From contig NZ_BJKL01000001.1 of assembly GCF_006538345.1 (NCBI RefSeq), forward strand, positions 1 through 64,000: DNA of 64,000 nt, written 5' to 3'. Source of the stretch: Alteromonas sp. KUL49. GTDB lineage: Bacteria > Pseudomonadota > Gammaproteobacteria > Enterobacterales > Alteromonadaceae. Made by a program: the position numbers and the translations under genes. Under the pieces are notes generated by a model. It was given only the letters and a program-made list of their open reading frames with translations. It did no database searches and was not told where the DNA came from. Position 1 is the first letter of the stretch; every line of letters begins with the position of its first letter. Shown in pieces: positions 33,424 to 42,966 of this stretch.

Positions 33424-35088
33424 ATGGAATCGCAACGTAGTTTTCTCGTCATTGGCTTAGCGCTAGTGAGTTTCTTGCTTTGGCAACAATGGCAAAAGGA
33501 TTATGGTCCTCAACCCATTCAACAAGTTGAATTGGAACAGCAAGCAGCCAATGTGCCTCAGGGTGTACCTTCCTTTGAAGCAACAGCAACCAATAGGGAT
33601 GTACCCGTTAGCGATGACGTACCAGGTGTAACAGCACTAAGCGAACCTGTAGCCACTAACAGAATTATCGAAGTCAAAACTGACACTTTTGACATTCGCA
33701 TTGATTTACTTGGCGGTGACGTTATTAGCACTGACCTATTAAAATACCCTGTAGAGCAAGGTTCAGACATTCCATTCAGTCTGCTGCGCTCTGGTAGCGC
33801 TTCGTATATTGCTCAAAGTGGTCTTACTGGCGCACAAGGGCCAGATGCAAGTCCAGACGGTCGCCCTGTTTACCGAGCAGATAAAGCATTCTACGAACTC
33901 ACTGGAGACACGTTAGTTGTTCCGCTAGTTTGGATGAATAATCAAGGTCTGAAGGTTGTAAAAACTTTCACATTCACACGAGATGCCTACGATGTGAAAG
34001 TTGATTATCAAGTCACTAACAACACTAGTGCCTCTGTTACCGTGCAACCTTACGCGCAATTAAAGCAGTCTCTCAACTTTGAAGATGACAGCAGCATGTT
34101 TATGCCAACCTATCGCGGAGCAGCTTACTCGACTGCTGACGATCGTTATGTGAAGTACACTTTCGATGACATCATTGATGAAAATCTGAAAGAAACTACT
34201 CCTGCCGGCTGGGCTGCAATGCTAGAGCACTATTTCGTTGCGGCATGGGTACCTCCTCAAGATGCAACAAACGTTATCTATTCAAGTAATAGCAATGGTC
34301 AATATGCATCTATCGGGGTTATTACGCCATCAGCGACTATTGCAGCGGGAGATACTGCCTCACTCAACACCACGTTATACATGGGACCCAAAAAGCAAGA
34401 TAAACTTGCTGAGTTGGCGAGAGGTTTGGACCTTACTGTTGATTATGGCTTCCTTTGGTGGATCTCAAAGTATCTGTTCGCATTACTCGTGCTGATTCAT
34501 AGCTTTGTTAACAACTGGGGTGTGGCTATCATTCTTATCACTATTATAGTGAAAGGCGCCATGTACTGGCTGACCAAAAAGCAATACGAATCGATGGCCA
34601 AAATGCGCAACCTAGCGCCAAAAATGCAACAGCTTAAAGACCGTTTTGGTGACGATAGACAAAAAATGTCACAAGCCATGATGGAGTTGTACAAGAAAGA
34701 AAAAGTTAACCCAATGGGTGGTTGCTTACCATTATTGCTACAAATGCCAATTTTCCTAGCGCTTTACTGGGTATTGATGGAAAGTGTCGAACTTCGTCAC
34801 GCCGACTTCGCACTATGGATCACTGACCTATCTGTTAAAGATCCATTCTTTATATTGCCAATATTAACAGGTGCGAGTATGTACCTGCTCCAGAAGCTAC
34901 AACCCACAACTGTCACAGATCCTATGCAGCAAAAAATAATGCAATGGATGCCAGTGGCAATGAGTCTATTCTTCTTTATCTTCCCAGCAGGTCTCGTACT
35001 TTACTGGCTAGTGAGTAACGTGATTACCTTGGTACAAGCTAAAATGATATATGCTTCTATGGAGAAGCGGGGAATAAACACTAAATAA
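33424..35088 (+). CDS. yidC: Membrane protein insertase YidC
   Basis: 554 residues. An N-terminal membrane anchor (SFLVIGLALVSFLLWQQW, 5-22) is followed by a large periplasmic beta-domain (about 60-330). The conserved C-terminal insertase core begins near GFLWWISKYLFALL and ends with the helices around FFFIFPAGLVLYWLVSN. It inserts and folds inner-membrane proteins, including F0 subunits a and c encoded downstream of the origin. The start is ATG 33424 (MESQRSFLV); 22 in-frame upstream residues overlap yidD and are not YidC-like. Confidence 0.98.
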   Translation: MESQRSFLVIGLALVSFLLWQQWQKDYGPQPIQQVELEQQAANVPQGVPSFEATATNRDVPVSDDVPGVTALSEPVATNRIIEVKTDTFDIRIDLLGGDVISTDLLKYPVEQGSDIPFSLLRSGSASYIAQSGLTGAQGPDASPDGRPVYRADKAFYELTGDTLVVPLVWMNNQGLKVVKTFTFTRDAYDVKVDYQVTNNTSASVTVQPYAQLKQSLNFEDDSSMFMPTYRGAAYSTADDRYVKYTFDDIIDENLKETTPAGWAAMLEHYFVAAWVPPQDATNVIYSSNSNGQYASIGVITPSATIAAGDTASLNTTLYMGPKKQDKLAELARGLDLTVDYGFLWWISKYLFALLVLIHSFVNNWGVAIILITIIVKGAMYWLTKKQYESMAKMRNLAPKMQQLKDRFGDDRQKMSQAMMELYKKEKVNPMGGCLPLLLQMPIFLALYWVLMESVELRHADFALWITDLSVKDPFFILPILTGASMYLLQKLQPTTVTDPMQQKIMQWMPVAMSLFFFIFPAGLVLYWLVSNVITLVQAKMIYASMEKRGINTK

Positions 35089-35097
35089 GTTAATTAG

Positions 35098-35125
35098 CAG
35101 CCCGCCATCGCGGGCTGTGTTGTTT
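35098..35125 (+). terminator. GC hairpin after yidC
   Basis: CAGCCCGC and GCGGGCTG (35098-35117) form a perfect eight-pair stem with loop CATC, followed by the weak T-rich TGTTGTTT. It may be a partial terminator or an mRNA-stability hairpin. Confidence 0.6.
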
Positions 35126-35140
35126 AAGAGGACAGAGTAA

Positions 35141-35624
35141 ATGCCTTCATTTGATATCGTTTCTGAAATTAATATGGAAGAAGTGCGTAACGCTACAGAA
35201 AACGCAAGCCGTGAACTATCAACCCGTTTTGATTTTCGCGGAATAGAGGCGTCATTTGAATACAAAGACAAAACCGTATTAATGACTGCTGAAGCAGAAT
35301 TCCAATTACAGCAAATGGAAAGCATGTTTAGGGGTGCCTGTGCAAAACGTGGCGTCGATACTTCATCAATGGACGTTAAACCCTATGACGCCCATGGAAG
35401 AACCTATCGCCAGAGCATTGGGTTTAAAGAAGGTATTGAACAAGCTGTTGCCAAAAAAACTCGTCAAGTTAATCAAAGACAACAAAATGAAGGTGCAAGC
35501 TTCTATTCAGGGTGATGAACTTCGTGTTACTGGTAAAAAACGCGATGATCTTCAACAAGTGATTGCACTCGTGAAGGGCGCCGATCTTGGCCAACCTTTC
35601 CAGTATAAAAACTTCCGCGACTAA
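35141..35624 (+). CDS. YajQ family nucleotide-binding protein; frame broken by a 1-nt insertion
   Basis: YajQ/DUF520 proteins bind nucleotides (cyclic di-GMP in some species) and have two RRM-like domains. The N-terminal part ([20 protein letters not shown]) is in one frame to about residue 105. The C-terminal part ([20 protein letters not shown] ... FQYKNFRD) is in the next frame. An A7 run at 35453-35459, where A6 would keep the frame, explains the break. Corrected length is 160 residues, normal for YajQ. The break is probably a sequence error. It sits between yidC and mnmE, eight bases before mnmE. Confidence 0.88.
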
Positions 35625-35632
35625 GCCTAGCT

Positions 35633-37015
35633 ATGACCTTGTCTGCAACTGAAACAATTATCGCACAGGCCACGGCACCAGGACGTGGCGGTGTTGGTAT
35701 AATTCGCGTGTCTGGCCCCAACGTAAACGAGATAGCAAAGCTACTTGTACCTGTGCCCTTGTCCCCTCGCTTTGCCACTTATACGGCTTTCGTGAATGGT
35801 GACAATGACACCATAGACCAAGGCATCGCGCTATATTTCAAAGCGCCTCACTCGTTCACAGGAGAGGACGTATTAGAGCTACAAGGTCACGGCGGTCAAG
35901 TAGTTATGGATATGCTCGTTGATGCGGTATTAGCCACGGGAAAAGCGCGCATGGCGGCCCCAGGCGAATTCAGTGAACAAGCGTTTTTAAATGATAAACT
36001 GGATCTCGCGCAGGCCGAGGCAATTGCTGATTTAATAGACGCAAGCTCTAAGCAAGCCGCTAAAAGTGCGTTGCGATCACTACAAGGTGAGTTCTCTACA
36101 CAAATCCAAATGCTTTCTGAACAAATCATTCATTTGCGAATGTATGTAGAAGCTGCAATTGATTTTCCAGACGAAGAAATCGACTTTTTGTCTGATGGAA
36201 AAGTTGCTGGAGATCTGGACGCCATCCTCGCCAAACTCGACGATGTAAAAGCGCAAGCAAAGCAAGGGTCTTTACTGCGCGAAGGTATGCAAGTGGTCAT
36301 TGCTGGGAAGCCGAATGCTGGAAAATCAAGTCTACTCAACGCGCTTGCAGGTAAAGAGAGTGCCATCGTTACCGATATTGCGGGAACAACAAGAGATGTA
36401 CTCAAAGAGCATATTCACATTGATGGAATGCCTCTTCATATTATTGACACTGCAGGACTCAGAGACAGCCCAGATAAAGTAGAACAAATTGGTATTGCTA
36501 GAGCATGGCAAGCTATCAATGAAGCTGATCACGTGTTGTTTGTTACCGATTCCACCACAACCCAAACGTCAGACCCCTATCACATTTGGCCTGAATTTAT
36601 GGATCGCCTGCCCGCAGGAATCCCGGTTTCAGTCGTCAAGAACAAAGCTGATCTATCAGATATTACCGTGGGTCAGCAGACCGTAAATACAGAGCATGGT
36701 GACGTTATTGTTATCAATTTGTCCGCCAAAGAAAACCGTGGGGTGGATACACTAAAATCCCATTTAGCCAAAACCATGGGCTTTGATGCAACAACAGAAG
36801 GTCAGTTTACTGCACGACGCAGGCACCTTGACGCACTAGATCAAGCACATCAACTAGTGATCACAGGCAAACAACAACTAGACGATGCTATTGCTGGTGA
36901 ATTACTCGCTGAGGATTTGCGATTAGCACACCAAGCACTTTGCGAGATTACGGGGGAATTCACCTCTGACGATCTCCTTGGTAAGATATTCTCATCGTTT
37001 TGTATTGGGAAGTAA
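35633..37015 (+). CDS. mnmE: tRNA modification GTPase MnmE
   Basis: 460 residues. With MnmG it forms the cmnm5U34 modification at the wobble position of several tRNAs. Domains: an N-terminal folate-binding domain (opening [25 protein letters not shown]), a helical domain, and an inserted G domain with [14 protein letters not shown] (about 225) and the DTAG G3 motif. The catalytic C-terminus ends in CIGK. Its partner mnmG lies 2.5 kb away across oriC. Confidence 0.98.
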   Translation: MTLSATETIIAQATAPGRGGVGIIRVSGPNVNEIAKLLVPVPLSPRFATYTAFVNGDNDTIDQGIALYFKAPHSFTGEDVLELQGHGGQVVMDMLVDAVLATGKARMAAPGEFSEQAFLNDKLDLAQAEAIADLIDASSKQAAKSALRSLQGEFSTQIQMLSEQIIHLRMYVEAAIDFPDEEIDFLSDGKVAGDLDAILAKLDDVKAQAKQGSLLREGMQVVIAGKPNAGKSSLLNALAGKESAIVTDIAGTTRDVLKEHIHIDGMPLHIIDTAGLRDSPDKVEQIGIARAWQAINEADHVLFVTDSTTTQTSDPYHIWPEFMDRLPAGIPVSVVKNKADLSDITVGQQTVNTEHGDVIVINLSAKENRGVDTLKSHLAKTMGFDATTEGQFTARRRHLDALDQAHQLVITGKQQLDDAIAGELLAEDLRLAHQALCEITGEFTSDDLLGKIFSSFCIGK

Positions 37016-37019
37016 CCAC

Positions 37020-37454
37020 ATGTCACAACACTATTCAATCATTGTCGGATCCATGCTCGGCGCCTCTGAATATGTCGCAGAAGCATTAGAAGCAGAGATT
37101 ACTGCCAAGGGCGATACCTGTGAATTACACTTCGATCCTAAGTTGTCAGACATTAACAAGGCTTCTACCTGGATAGTATGTACATCAACTCATGGTGCAG
37201 GAGAGCTTCCCGACAATATTCAACCCTTTGCAAACGAATTGCAAAGCACTGATCTCAGCGACACCAAAAGCTATGTCATTGGGTTAGGTGACACAAGTTA
37301 CGACACCTTCTGTCATGGAGCATTGTCGATGGCATCTATACTCAAAGCACAAGGGGCGACTTTGCTGTCTGAGCCTCACCTCATTGACGTACTCAACCAC
37401 CCTATTCCAGAAGAAAACGCCGTGGAATGGTTTAAAGACACCATTGTTGCGTAA
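37020..37454 (+). CDS. mioC: Flavodoxin-like protein MioC
   Basis: 144 residues, a flavodoxin fold binding FMN. The phosphate loop is SMLGASEYVAE (about 10-20), with STHGAGELPDN and GLGDTSYDTFC for the isoalloxazine ring. In E. coli mioC borders oriC and is linked to biotin synthase electron transfer; the physiological role is poorly defined. Here two replication genes intervene between mioC and oriC. It starts four bases after mnmE; in-frame upstream residues belong to the mnmE end. Confidence 0.93.
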   Translation: MSQHYSIIVGSMLGASEYVAEALEAEITAKGDTCELHFDPKLSDINKASTWIVCTSTHGAGELPDNIQPFANELQSTDLSDTKSYVIGLGDTSYDTFCHGALSMASILKAQGATLLSEPHLIDVLNHPIPEENAVEWFKDTIVA

Positions 37455-37459
37455 CGCTA

Positions 37460-38131
37460 ATGTCATTAGCCTACACCGACGCTGAACTCGCTGCCCTTTC
37501 ATCACCTCTGAGCAATGCAGCACGGGTATTATATATGCTTGGGTTGCGCCCCTCAGCTAACCGAGATACTGGCGCGACGCAACCTGTACAATACAAACCG
37601 CTTTTGGACCTTCTCAACGGTGACAGCAAATCCGAAGACTTTTTGAGGGGACGACAGATCAACAGTTTACTGCGTCACTTAGAAGACGCAGGACTTGTAA
37701 GCGTGCCATCTACCATTGATTTAACCCATTCAATCAATGGTATGTCACTCGTACTGCCCTTACTGCATGCAACCTCTGACAACTTTTCTTCTCTGCACAC
37801 ATCTCCCACACCAATGAGCACCCAATGGAAACCCACTAATGCATTGTTTGATGAACTTGTTGTGCTGGTGGGGATCATAGATAAAACGTACGATGAACAT
37901 GATGTAGGCGAATTTATCGCGTACTGGCTGGGGAAGCCCCACCAACGATTCACTCAATTTCAGTGGACTCAAAAATTCGTTAATAACTTGAAGCAAAAGC
38001 GGATAAAAAGCGGCTACCACCCAACAGCCCAAATAGGCACACAAACCGTAAAAGTTGAAGCGGGACTGGAAGCCGACGATAATGCTAAAGCCCTTGTTGA
38101 AAAATATGCCACTACAGTAAAGAAGACCTAG
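37460..38131 (+). CDS. DnaT-like replication restart/helicase-loading protein
   Basis: 223 residues. The C-terminal half (about 120-180: WKPTNALFDELVVLVGIIDK, then EFIAYWLGKP, QRFTQFQWTQKFVNNLKQKR) resembles the DnaT single-strand DNA-binding domain. The N-terminal half (about 10-110) looks like a small winged-helix or replication-initiation type region. It lies five bases after mioC and four bases before a DnaC-like ATPase, so the pair mirrors enteric dnaT-dnaC but beside oriC. Identity with DnaT itself is not certain. Confidence 0.75.
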   Translation: MSLAYTDAELAALSSPLSNAARVLYMLGLRPSANRDTGATQPVQYKPLLDLLNGDSKSEDFLRGRQINSLLRHLEDAGLVSVPSTIDLTHSINGMSLVLPLLHATSDNFSSLHTSPTPMSTQWKPTNALFDELVVLVGIIDKTYDEHDVGEFIAYWLGKPHQRFTQFQWTQKFVNNLKQKRIKSGYHPTAQIGTQTVKVEAGLEADDNAKALVEKYATTVKKT

Positions 38132-38135
38132 CACT

Positions 38136-38960
38136 ATGGATCGCATTACAGACAAAATAGCCAACCTTGCAAAAGCGCTAAACAAACCCGTAGTAGGCAG
38201 TGATAGTTACACCGACTATAAAACCTTAAGAGCGACCTACGAAGCGCAAGCGAATAAAGAGGTCAGTGCGCTACAGCAACGTACCAAAAAAGCCCGTGTA
38301 GAGGCTATTCACGGCCGTTCTGACCTGAACCCCAAGTGGACGTTTGGTAATCTCATCGAAGACAGTGAAGATGTGATTGAAGCAGTATCTATTGCGCAGT
38401 CGTTTATTGCTGCTCACGACGATCCCTCATGGCGTGCCAGTGGCTCGCACATGATGATATTTTACGGTGATTATGGTCGAGGAAAATCTCATATAGCAGG
38501 TGCTATTGCACACCAGCTTATTGATCAATACGAAATTTCTGTGCTTTACCGACAACTCTCTACACTGCAAGAAATGCGATATTTTTCCTACGACTTTAAT
38601 GCACAGGACAATATTGGTCAGAAGTTTAGAGAAGCGACCGAAGAACTATTAAATGTCGATTTGTTGATTCTCGACGAAGTATGTGTCAACGAAACCGTGT
38701 TAAAAAAGAATGCACAGAGTTGGCTTGGCAATGTGTTACGGCAACGCTTAGTTAACAAGAAAAACTGTATATTGATCACTAATCATAATCTTACAGAACT
38801 TGAGCGAGCACTTGGACGCTACTGTTTCGAATCAATTAAAGAATACGATACTTACAAGGTAAAATTCTCGGGCCCAAGTCGAAGATCCAATTTATACCAA
38901 GACGATACGGATCAAACCACGTCATCACAGCACAGTTATCAACCTAATCAGGTTAAATAA
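38136..38960 (+). CDS. DnaC-like AAA+ helicase loader
   Basis: 274 residues. The C-terminal AAA+ domain has Walker A GDYGRGKSH (about 110-118), Walker B LLILDEV (about 173) and a sensor-like ILITNHN, followed by an arginine-rich region near the end. This is the DnaC/IstB layout with an N-terminal helical segment that could contact the replicative helicase DnaB. Its position after a DnaT-like gene and immediately before oriC supports a loader role rather than a transposon IstB; no transposase is nearby. A terminator downstream shields the origin from its transcription. Confidence 0.8.
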   Translation: MDRITDKIANLAKALNKPVVGSDSYTDYKTLRATYEAQANKEVSALQQRTKKARVEAIHGRSDLNPKWTFGNLIEDSEDVIEAVSIAQSFIAAHDDPSWRASGSHMMIFYGDYGRGKSHIAGAIAHQLIDQYEISVLYRQLSTLQEMRYFSYDFNAQDNIGQKFREATEELLNVDLLILDEVCVNETVLKKNAQSWLGNVLRQRLVNKKNCILITNHNLTELERALGRYCFESIKEYDTYKVKFSGPSRRSNLYQDDTDQTTSSQHSYQPNQVK

Positions 38961-38980
38961 CCCAATAAAATTTTGGAGAA

Positions 38981-39005
38981 AGGCGCTAAAACAGCGCCTT
39001 TTTTA
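38981..39005 (+). terminator. Terminator between the DnaC-like gene and oriC
   Basis: AGGCGCT pairs with AGCGCCT across a five-base loop, followed by a run of seven T. It stops the rightward rpmH-to-dnaC transcription just before the origin. Confidence 0.92.
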
Positions 39006-39500
39006 AATTCAGTAAAAAATAAGTGAAAACCAAAGTCGACCGATCATCGGATCACAAAGGTAAATTGTGGAAAGATCTCTTCCACAAACAGATCGCTCTA
39101 CAGTACAGGTTTTTTAAAGGAAATGGTTAAACTACTAGTGATCTAACCTACACTTTATCCCCAACACGATCACAACTTGATCAGACCTGTGGATAGGATC
39201 ATACAAGCCTTTGTGAATAAGCTTTGGTTGAAGATTGAATAGAAATTTAAAAATAAGCGCTTGTGGATAAATACCCTGCTTATACACAAGAAGATCCAGT
39301 GGTTATAGATCTGTGTTTCCCAATGTTATTGATCGTGTAACACTATGATCTCAATTAGCTTTATCGAGTTACTAACAGATCTTGTCGATCCTAATAAATA
39401 TAAAAATAAACAGATCTAAAAGAGATCTTAAGATCATTAAAACCGATCAAGCACATAATTGAAGAAAATTTAACCATTTTAATTAGTCTCTAAGTCAGAT
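39006..39500. other. oriC: Chromosomal replication origin oriC
   Basis: An AT-rich gap between a terminator and mnmG. It holds 18 GATC sites (39042 to 39445). DnaA boxes: TGTGGATAA at 39262-39270, TTATACACA at 39280-39288, TGTGAATAA at 39212-39220, and one-mismatch boxes at 39188-39196 and 39155-39163. On the mnmG side, closely spaced GATC-headed AT-rich units (39413, 39424, 39432, 39445) followed by AT-rich sequence look like the DNA-unwinding element. This is the enteric polarity, with the unwinding region next to gidA/mnmG. GATC clustering implies Dam/SeqA control. Confidence 0.92.
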
Positions 39501-39564
39501 AAAATACGCGCCCTTTTTTCGGACATCCTTAAAAATCCAACGCAAGTATAGAGTGAGGTTAACC

Positions 39565-41466
39565 ATGTATTATCACCAAGCATTTGATGTCATCGTTGTC
39601 GGCGGTGGACATGCTGGTACAGAGGCAGCATTAGCAGCTGCTCGTATGGGTGCTAACACGTTACTATTAACACACAATATAGAAACCATTGGACAAATGT
39701 CGTGTAACCCAGCGATTGGTGGGATCGGTAAAGGTCATTTGGTTAAAGAGATCGACGCGTTGGGTGGTGCTATGGCACTGGCAATAGATCAAGGGGGTAT
39801 TCAGTTTAGAACCCTTAATTCGAGTAAAGGACCAGCCGTAAGAGCTACGCGAGCGCAAGCCGACAGAACGCTTTACCGTCAGGCTATTCGCGCTATTGTA
39901 GAGCAACAAGAAAACCTTACCTTGTTCCAACAAAGTGTAGACGATCTCATTGTAGAAAATAATCGTGCTGTGGGTGTTGTTACTCAGATGGGGCTGAAAT
40001 TTTCAGCAAAAACCGTAGTATTGACTGTAGGTACCTTTCTTGGTGGCACTATTCATATCGGGCTTGAAAATTACCGTGGTGGTCGCGCTGGTGATCCTCC
40101 TTCAATTGCACTTGCCGATCGTTTACGTGCATTACCTTTCAGAGTAGATAGGCTAAAAACCGGAACTCCTGCACGTCTTGACGCCCGCACTCTTGATTTT
40201 AGTGTGATGCAGCCTCAACCGGGTGATGATCCAACGCCAGTATTTTCTTTCATGGGTGACCGTACTATGCACCCACAACAAATCCCCTGTTACATCACTC
40301 ATACGAATGAAAATACCCACGATATCATTCGAGGCGGACTCGATCGCTCGCCTATGTTCACTGGTGTTATTGAGGGAGTTGGCCCAAGATATTGTCCGAG
40401 TATCGAAGACAAAATCACCCGTTTTGCAGATAAAAACTCACATCAGATCTTTGTTGAACCGGAAGGGTTAAACAGTATTGAAGTGTATCCAAACGGCATT
40501 TCTACAAGCTTACCTTTTGATGTACAAATGGCATTCATTCGCTCGATCAAAGGTTTTGAAAATGCCCATGTGGTTCGCCCTGGCTATGCCATTGAATATG
40601 ACTTTTTTGATCCAAGGGATCTAAAACAAACCCTTGAGACCAAATTTATCGACGGGCTTTTCTTTGCGGGTCAGATCAATGGTACTACAGGTTACGAAGA
40701 AGCCGGTGCACAGGGGTTAATTGCCGGAGCAAATGCGGCATTGCAAGTTAAAGAGCAAGATCCATTAACTCTACGTCGAGACCAAGCGTATATGGGGGTA
40801 CTCATAGACGACCTCGCAACCATGGGGACAAAAGAGCCCTATCGCATGTTTACCAGCCGCGCTGAATACCGATTACTATTGCGCGAAGACAATGCTGATA
40901 GCCGTTTAACGAGTATTGGTCGAGAACTAGGACTAGTAGACGATGCTCGTTGGCAAGCGTACAACACGAAAATGGAAGCGGTTGAGCAAGAACTACAGCG
41001 CGTACGCGGTCAATGGATCCATCCTGATCATATTGCTACGCCATCACTCAATACGTTTCTGAAGAATCCCGTGAGTCGTGAACACTCTCTTGAAGAATTG
41101 ATTAGGCGTCCTGAAGTGTCTTACGACCAACTGATGCAGGTAGAATCATTAGGCCCGGGTTTGAATGATCCTGTCGCTGCTGAACAAGTGGAAATTCAGA
41201 TCAAGTACGCGGGGTACATTGCCCGTCAGATGGATGAAATTGCAAAAACGCAACGACATGAAAATACTTTGTTACCTGTCGACCTAGATTTTAGTAAAAT
41301 ATCCGGTCTGTCTAACGAAGTCGTCGCAAAGCTTACCGATGCGCGCCCTGAAACCATTGGCAAAGCATCGCGTATTTCTGGAATAACTCCTGCGGCAATT
41401 TCGTTGTTATTGGTGTATTTGAAAAAGCACGGCATGTTGAGAAAACAGGAACCATTGAGCGCGTGA
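39565..41466 (+). CDS. mnmG: tRNA uridine-5-carboxymethylaminomethyl modification enzyme MnmG (GidA)
   Basis: 633 residues, FAD-dependent partner of MnmE in wobble-uridine modification. Visible are the FAD loop [19 protein letters not shown] (about 10-28), the [18 protein letters not shown] block and the [11 protein letters not shown] region. The C-terminal helical domain ends near [13 protein letters not shown] use ATG 39565 rather than a GTG four codons upstream because it gives the usual [15 protein letters not shown]. It is the first gene right of oriC; its stop overlaps the GTG start of rsmG. Confidence 0.98.
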   Translation: MYYHQAFDVIVVGGGHAGTEAALAAARMGANTLLLTHNIETIGQMSCNPAIGGIGKGHLVKEIDALGGAMALAIDQGGIQFRTLNSSKGPAVRATRAQADRTLYRQAIRAIVEQQENLTLFQQSVDDLIVENNRAVGVVTQMGLKFSAKTVVLTVGTFLGGTIHIGLENYRGGRAGDPPSIALADRLRALPFRVDRLKTGTPARLDARTLDFSVMQPQPGDDPTPVFSFMGDRTMHPQQIPCYITHTNENTHDIIRGGLDRSPMFTGVIEGVGPRYCPSIEDKITRFADKNSHQIFVEPEGLNSIEVYPNGISTSLPFDVQMAFIRSIKGFENAHVVRPGYAIEYDFFDPRDLKQTLETKFIDGLFFAGQINGTTGYEEAGAQGLIAGANAALQVKEQDPLTLRRDQAYMGVLIDDLATMGTKEPYRMFTSRAEYRLLLREDNADSRLTSIGRELGLVDDARWQAYNTKMEAVEQELQRVRGQWIHPDHIATPSLNTFLKNPVSREHSLEELIRRPEVSYDQLMQVESLGPGLNDPVAAEQVEIQIKYAGYIARQMDEIAKTQRHENTLLPVDLDFSKISGLSNEVVAKLTDARPETIGKASRISGITPAAISLLLVYLKKHGMLRKQEPLSA

Positions 41467-42107
41467 GCAATGAAAATTTAGCGCAAGAATTATCAGCGAT
41501 TCTTGCCAAGGGTATTGATGCACTAGCGTTGTCGCTGAGTCACACTCAGCAAGAGCAGTTAGTCGGTTATGTGCTACTCATGCACAAGTGGAACAAAGCG
41601 TACAACTTAACATCTGTTCGCGATCCAAAAGAAATGATGGTGAAACACATCCTTGATTCACTGGCAATTATTCCCTTTGTGACAGGCTCCAGAATTATCG
41701 ATGTGGGAACTGGGCCTGGTTTACCGGGTATGCCATTGGCCATTGCATTTCCAGAAAAGAATTTCACATTACTAGACAGTTTAGGCAAGCGTGTTCGCTT
41801 TATGAAACAATGCGTTCACGAGCTTAAACTCCCTAATGTTACTCCAATTCAAAGCCGTGTTGAGGCCCATAACCCAGAACCTGTGTACGACATTGTACTG
41901 AGCAGAGCGTTCGCATCTTTAAAAGATATGTTGCACTGGTGCCAACATCTGGTAGATTCAGAAGGGCAGTTTCTGGCGCTGAAAGGGCAATACCCTGAAG
42001 ATGAAATTGAAGAAGTAAGTAGTCACTACCATGTTAGTAGAACAGAAAACCTAACAGTGCCTAATCTTGTTGGCGAACGTCATCTGGTCTGGATTAAAAA
42101 ACTATAA
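41463..42107 (+). CDS. rsmG: 16S rRNA (guanine-527-N7) methyltransferase RsmG
   Basis: 214 residues. It methylates G527 of 16S rRNA; loss gives low-level streptomycin resistance in E. coli. The SAM loop [11 protein letters not shown] (about 80-90) and the N-terminal [20 protein letters not shown] are classical. GTG start in a four-base overlap with mnmG. parA follows after 11 bases. Confidence 0.97.
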   Translation: MSNENLAQELSAILAKGIDALALSLSHTQQEQLVGYVLLMHKWNKAYNLTSVRDPKEMMVKHILDSLAIIPFVTGSRIIDVGTGPGLPGMPLAIAFPEKNFTLLDSLGKRVRFMKQCVHELKLPNVTPIQSRVEAHNPEPVYDIVLSRAFASLKDMLHWCQHLVDSEGQFLALKGQYPEDEIEEVSSHYHVSRTENLTVPNLVGERHLVWIKKL

Positions 42108-42118
42108 CAGGATTCAAT

Positions 42119-42913
42119 GTGGCTAAGGTAATCGCAATAGCGAATCAAAAAGGCGGGGTTGGTAAAACGACCACGGCGGTTAATGTCGCGGCTTCAATGG
42201 CAGCTACAAAACGAAAAGTACTGCTCATCGACCTCGATCCGCAAGGCAACGCAACCATGGGTAGCGGCGTCGACAAATACGAGGTTGACGCTACCGCATT
42301 TGAACTCTTGATCGAAGACAAGCCTGTCGAAGACGTAGTTGTCAAAGATACGTCTGGTAAGTACGACCTTATCGCAGCTAATGGCGATGTTACCGCTGCT
42401 GAAATCAAATTGATGGAAATGTTTGCTCGTGAGGTAAGGCTGCGCAATGCCCTCGCACCAATAAAACACAAGTACGACTTTATTTTCATTGACTGTCCAC
42501 CTTCGCTCAATCAATTAACAGTAAATGCCCTTGCCGCTGCGGATTCAGTAATGGTCCCTATGCAGTGTGAGTACTATGCGCTGGAAGGATTGACCGCACT
42601 TATGGATACGATTCAAAAGTTAGCATCTGTCGTTAACCCTGATTTGAAGATAGAAGGCGTATTGCGTACCATGTACGATCCTCGGAATAGGCTTGCCAAC
42701 GATGTATCAGAGCAGCTTAAACGCCATTTTGGCGAGCAGGTTTACCGCACCGTTATTCCTCGAAATGTAAGACTTGCAGAAGCACCAAGCTTTGGAGCGC
42801 CTGCCATGTATTACGACAAGTCTTCAACGGGTGCAAAGGCTTATTTGGCGCTTGCTGGGGAAATTTTACGTCGCAGAGATAAAACGGCGCCTGTTCCAGC
42901 CAAAGCTAGCTAG
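42119..42913 (+). CDS. parA: Chromosome partition ATPase ParA (Soj)
   Basis: 264 residues, a small chromosomal-type ParA lacking an N-terminal DNA-binding domain. The deviant Walker A KGGVGKTT (11-18), the FIDCPPSLNQLTVNALAAAD block (Walker B) and the conserved MYDPRNRLANDV are present. It starts with GTG, giving AKVIAIANQKGGVG; an overlapping ATG two bases earlier is out of frame. It works with ParB, whose parS sites lie in recF. Confidence 0.97.
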   Translation: MAKVIAIANQKGGVGKTTTAVNVAASMAATKRKVLLIDLDPQGNATMGSGVDKYEVDATAFELLIEDKPVEDVVVKDTSGKYDLIAANGDVTAAEIKLMEMFAREVRLRNALAPIKHKYDFIFIDCPPSLNQLTVNALAAADSVMVPMQCEYYALEGLTALMDTIQKLASVVNPDLKIEGVLRTMYDPRNRLANDVSEQLKRHFGEQVYRTVIPRNVRLAEAPSFGAPAMYYDKSSTGAKAYLALAGEILRRRDKTAPVPAKAS

Positions 42914-42966
42914 TAACAAAAATAACGAACAATAGACACCTTTCGGTTAACATCATCGAGGAAACT

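Noticed and set aside
38136..38960. IstB-type transposition helper
   Set aside because: The ATPase resembles IstB/DnaC in general, but there is no transposase or inverted terminal repeats. It is coupled to a DnaT-like gene beside oriC.
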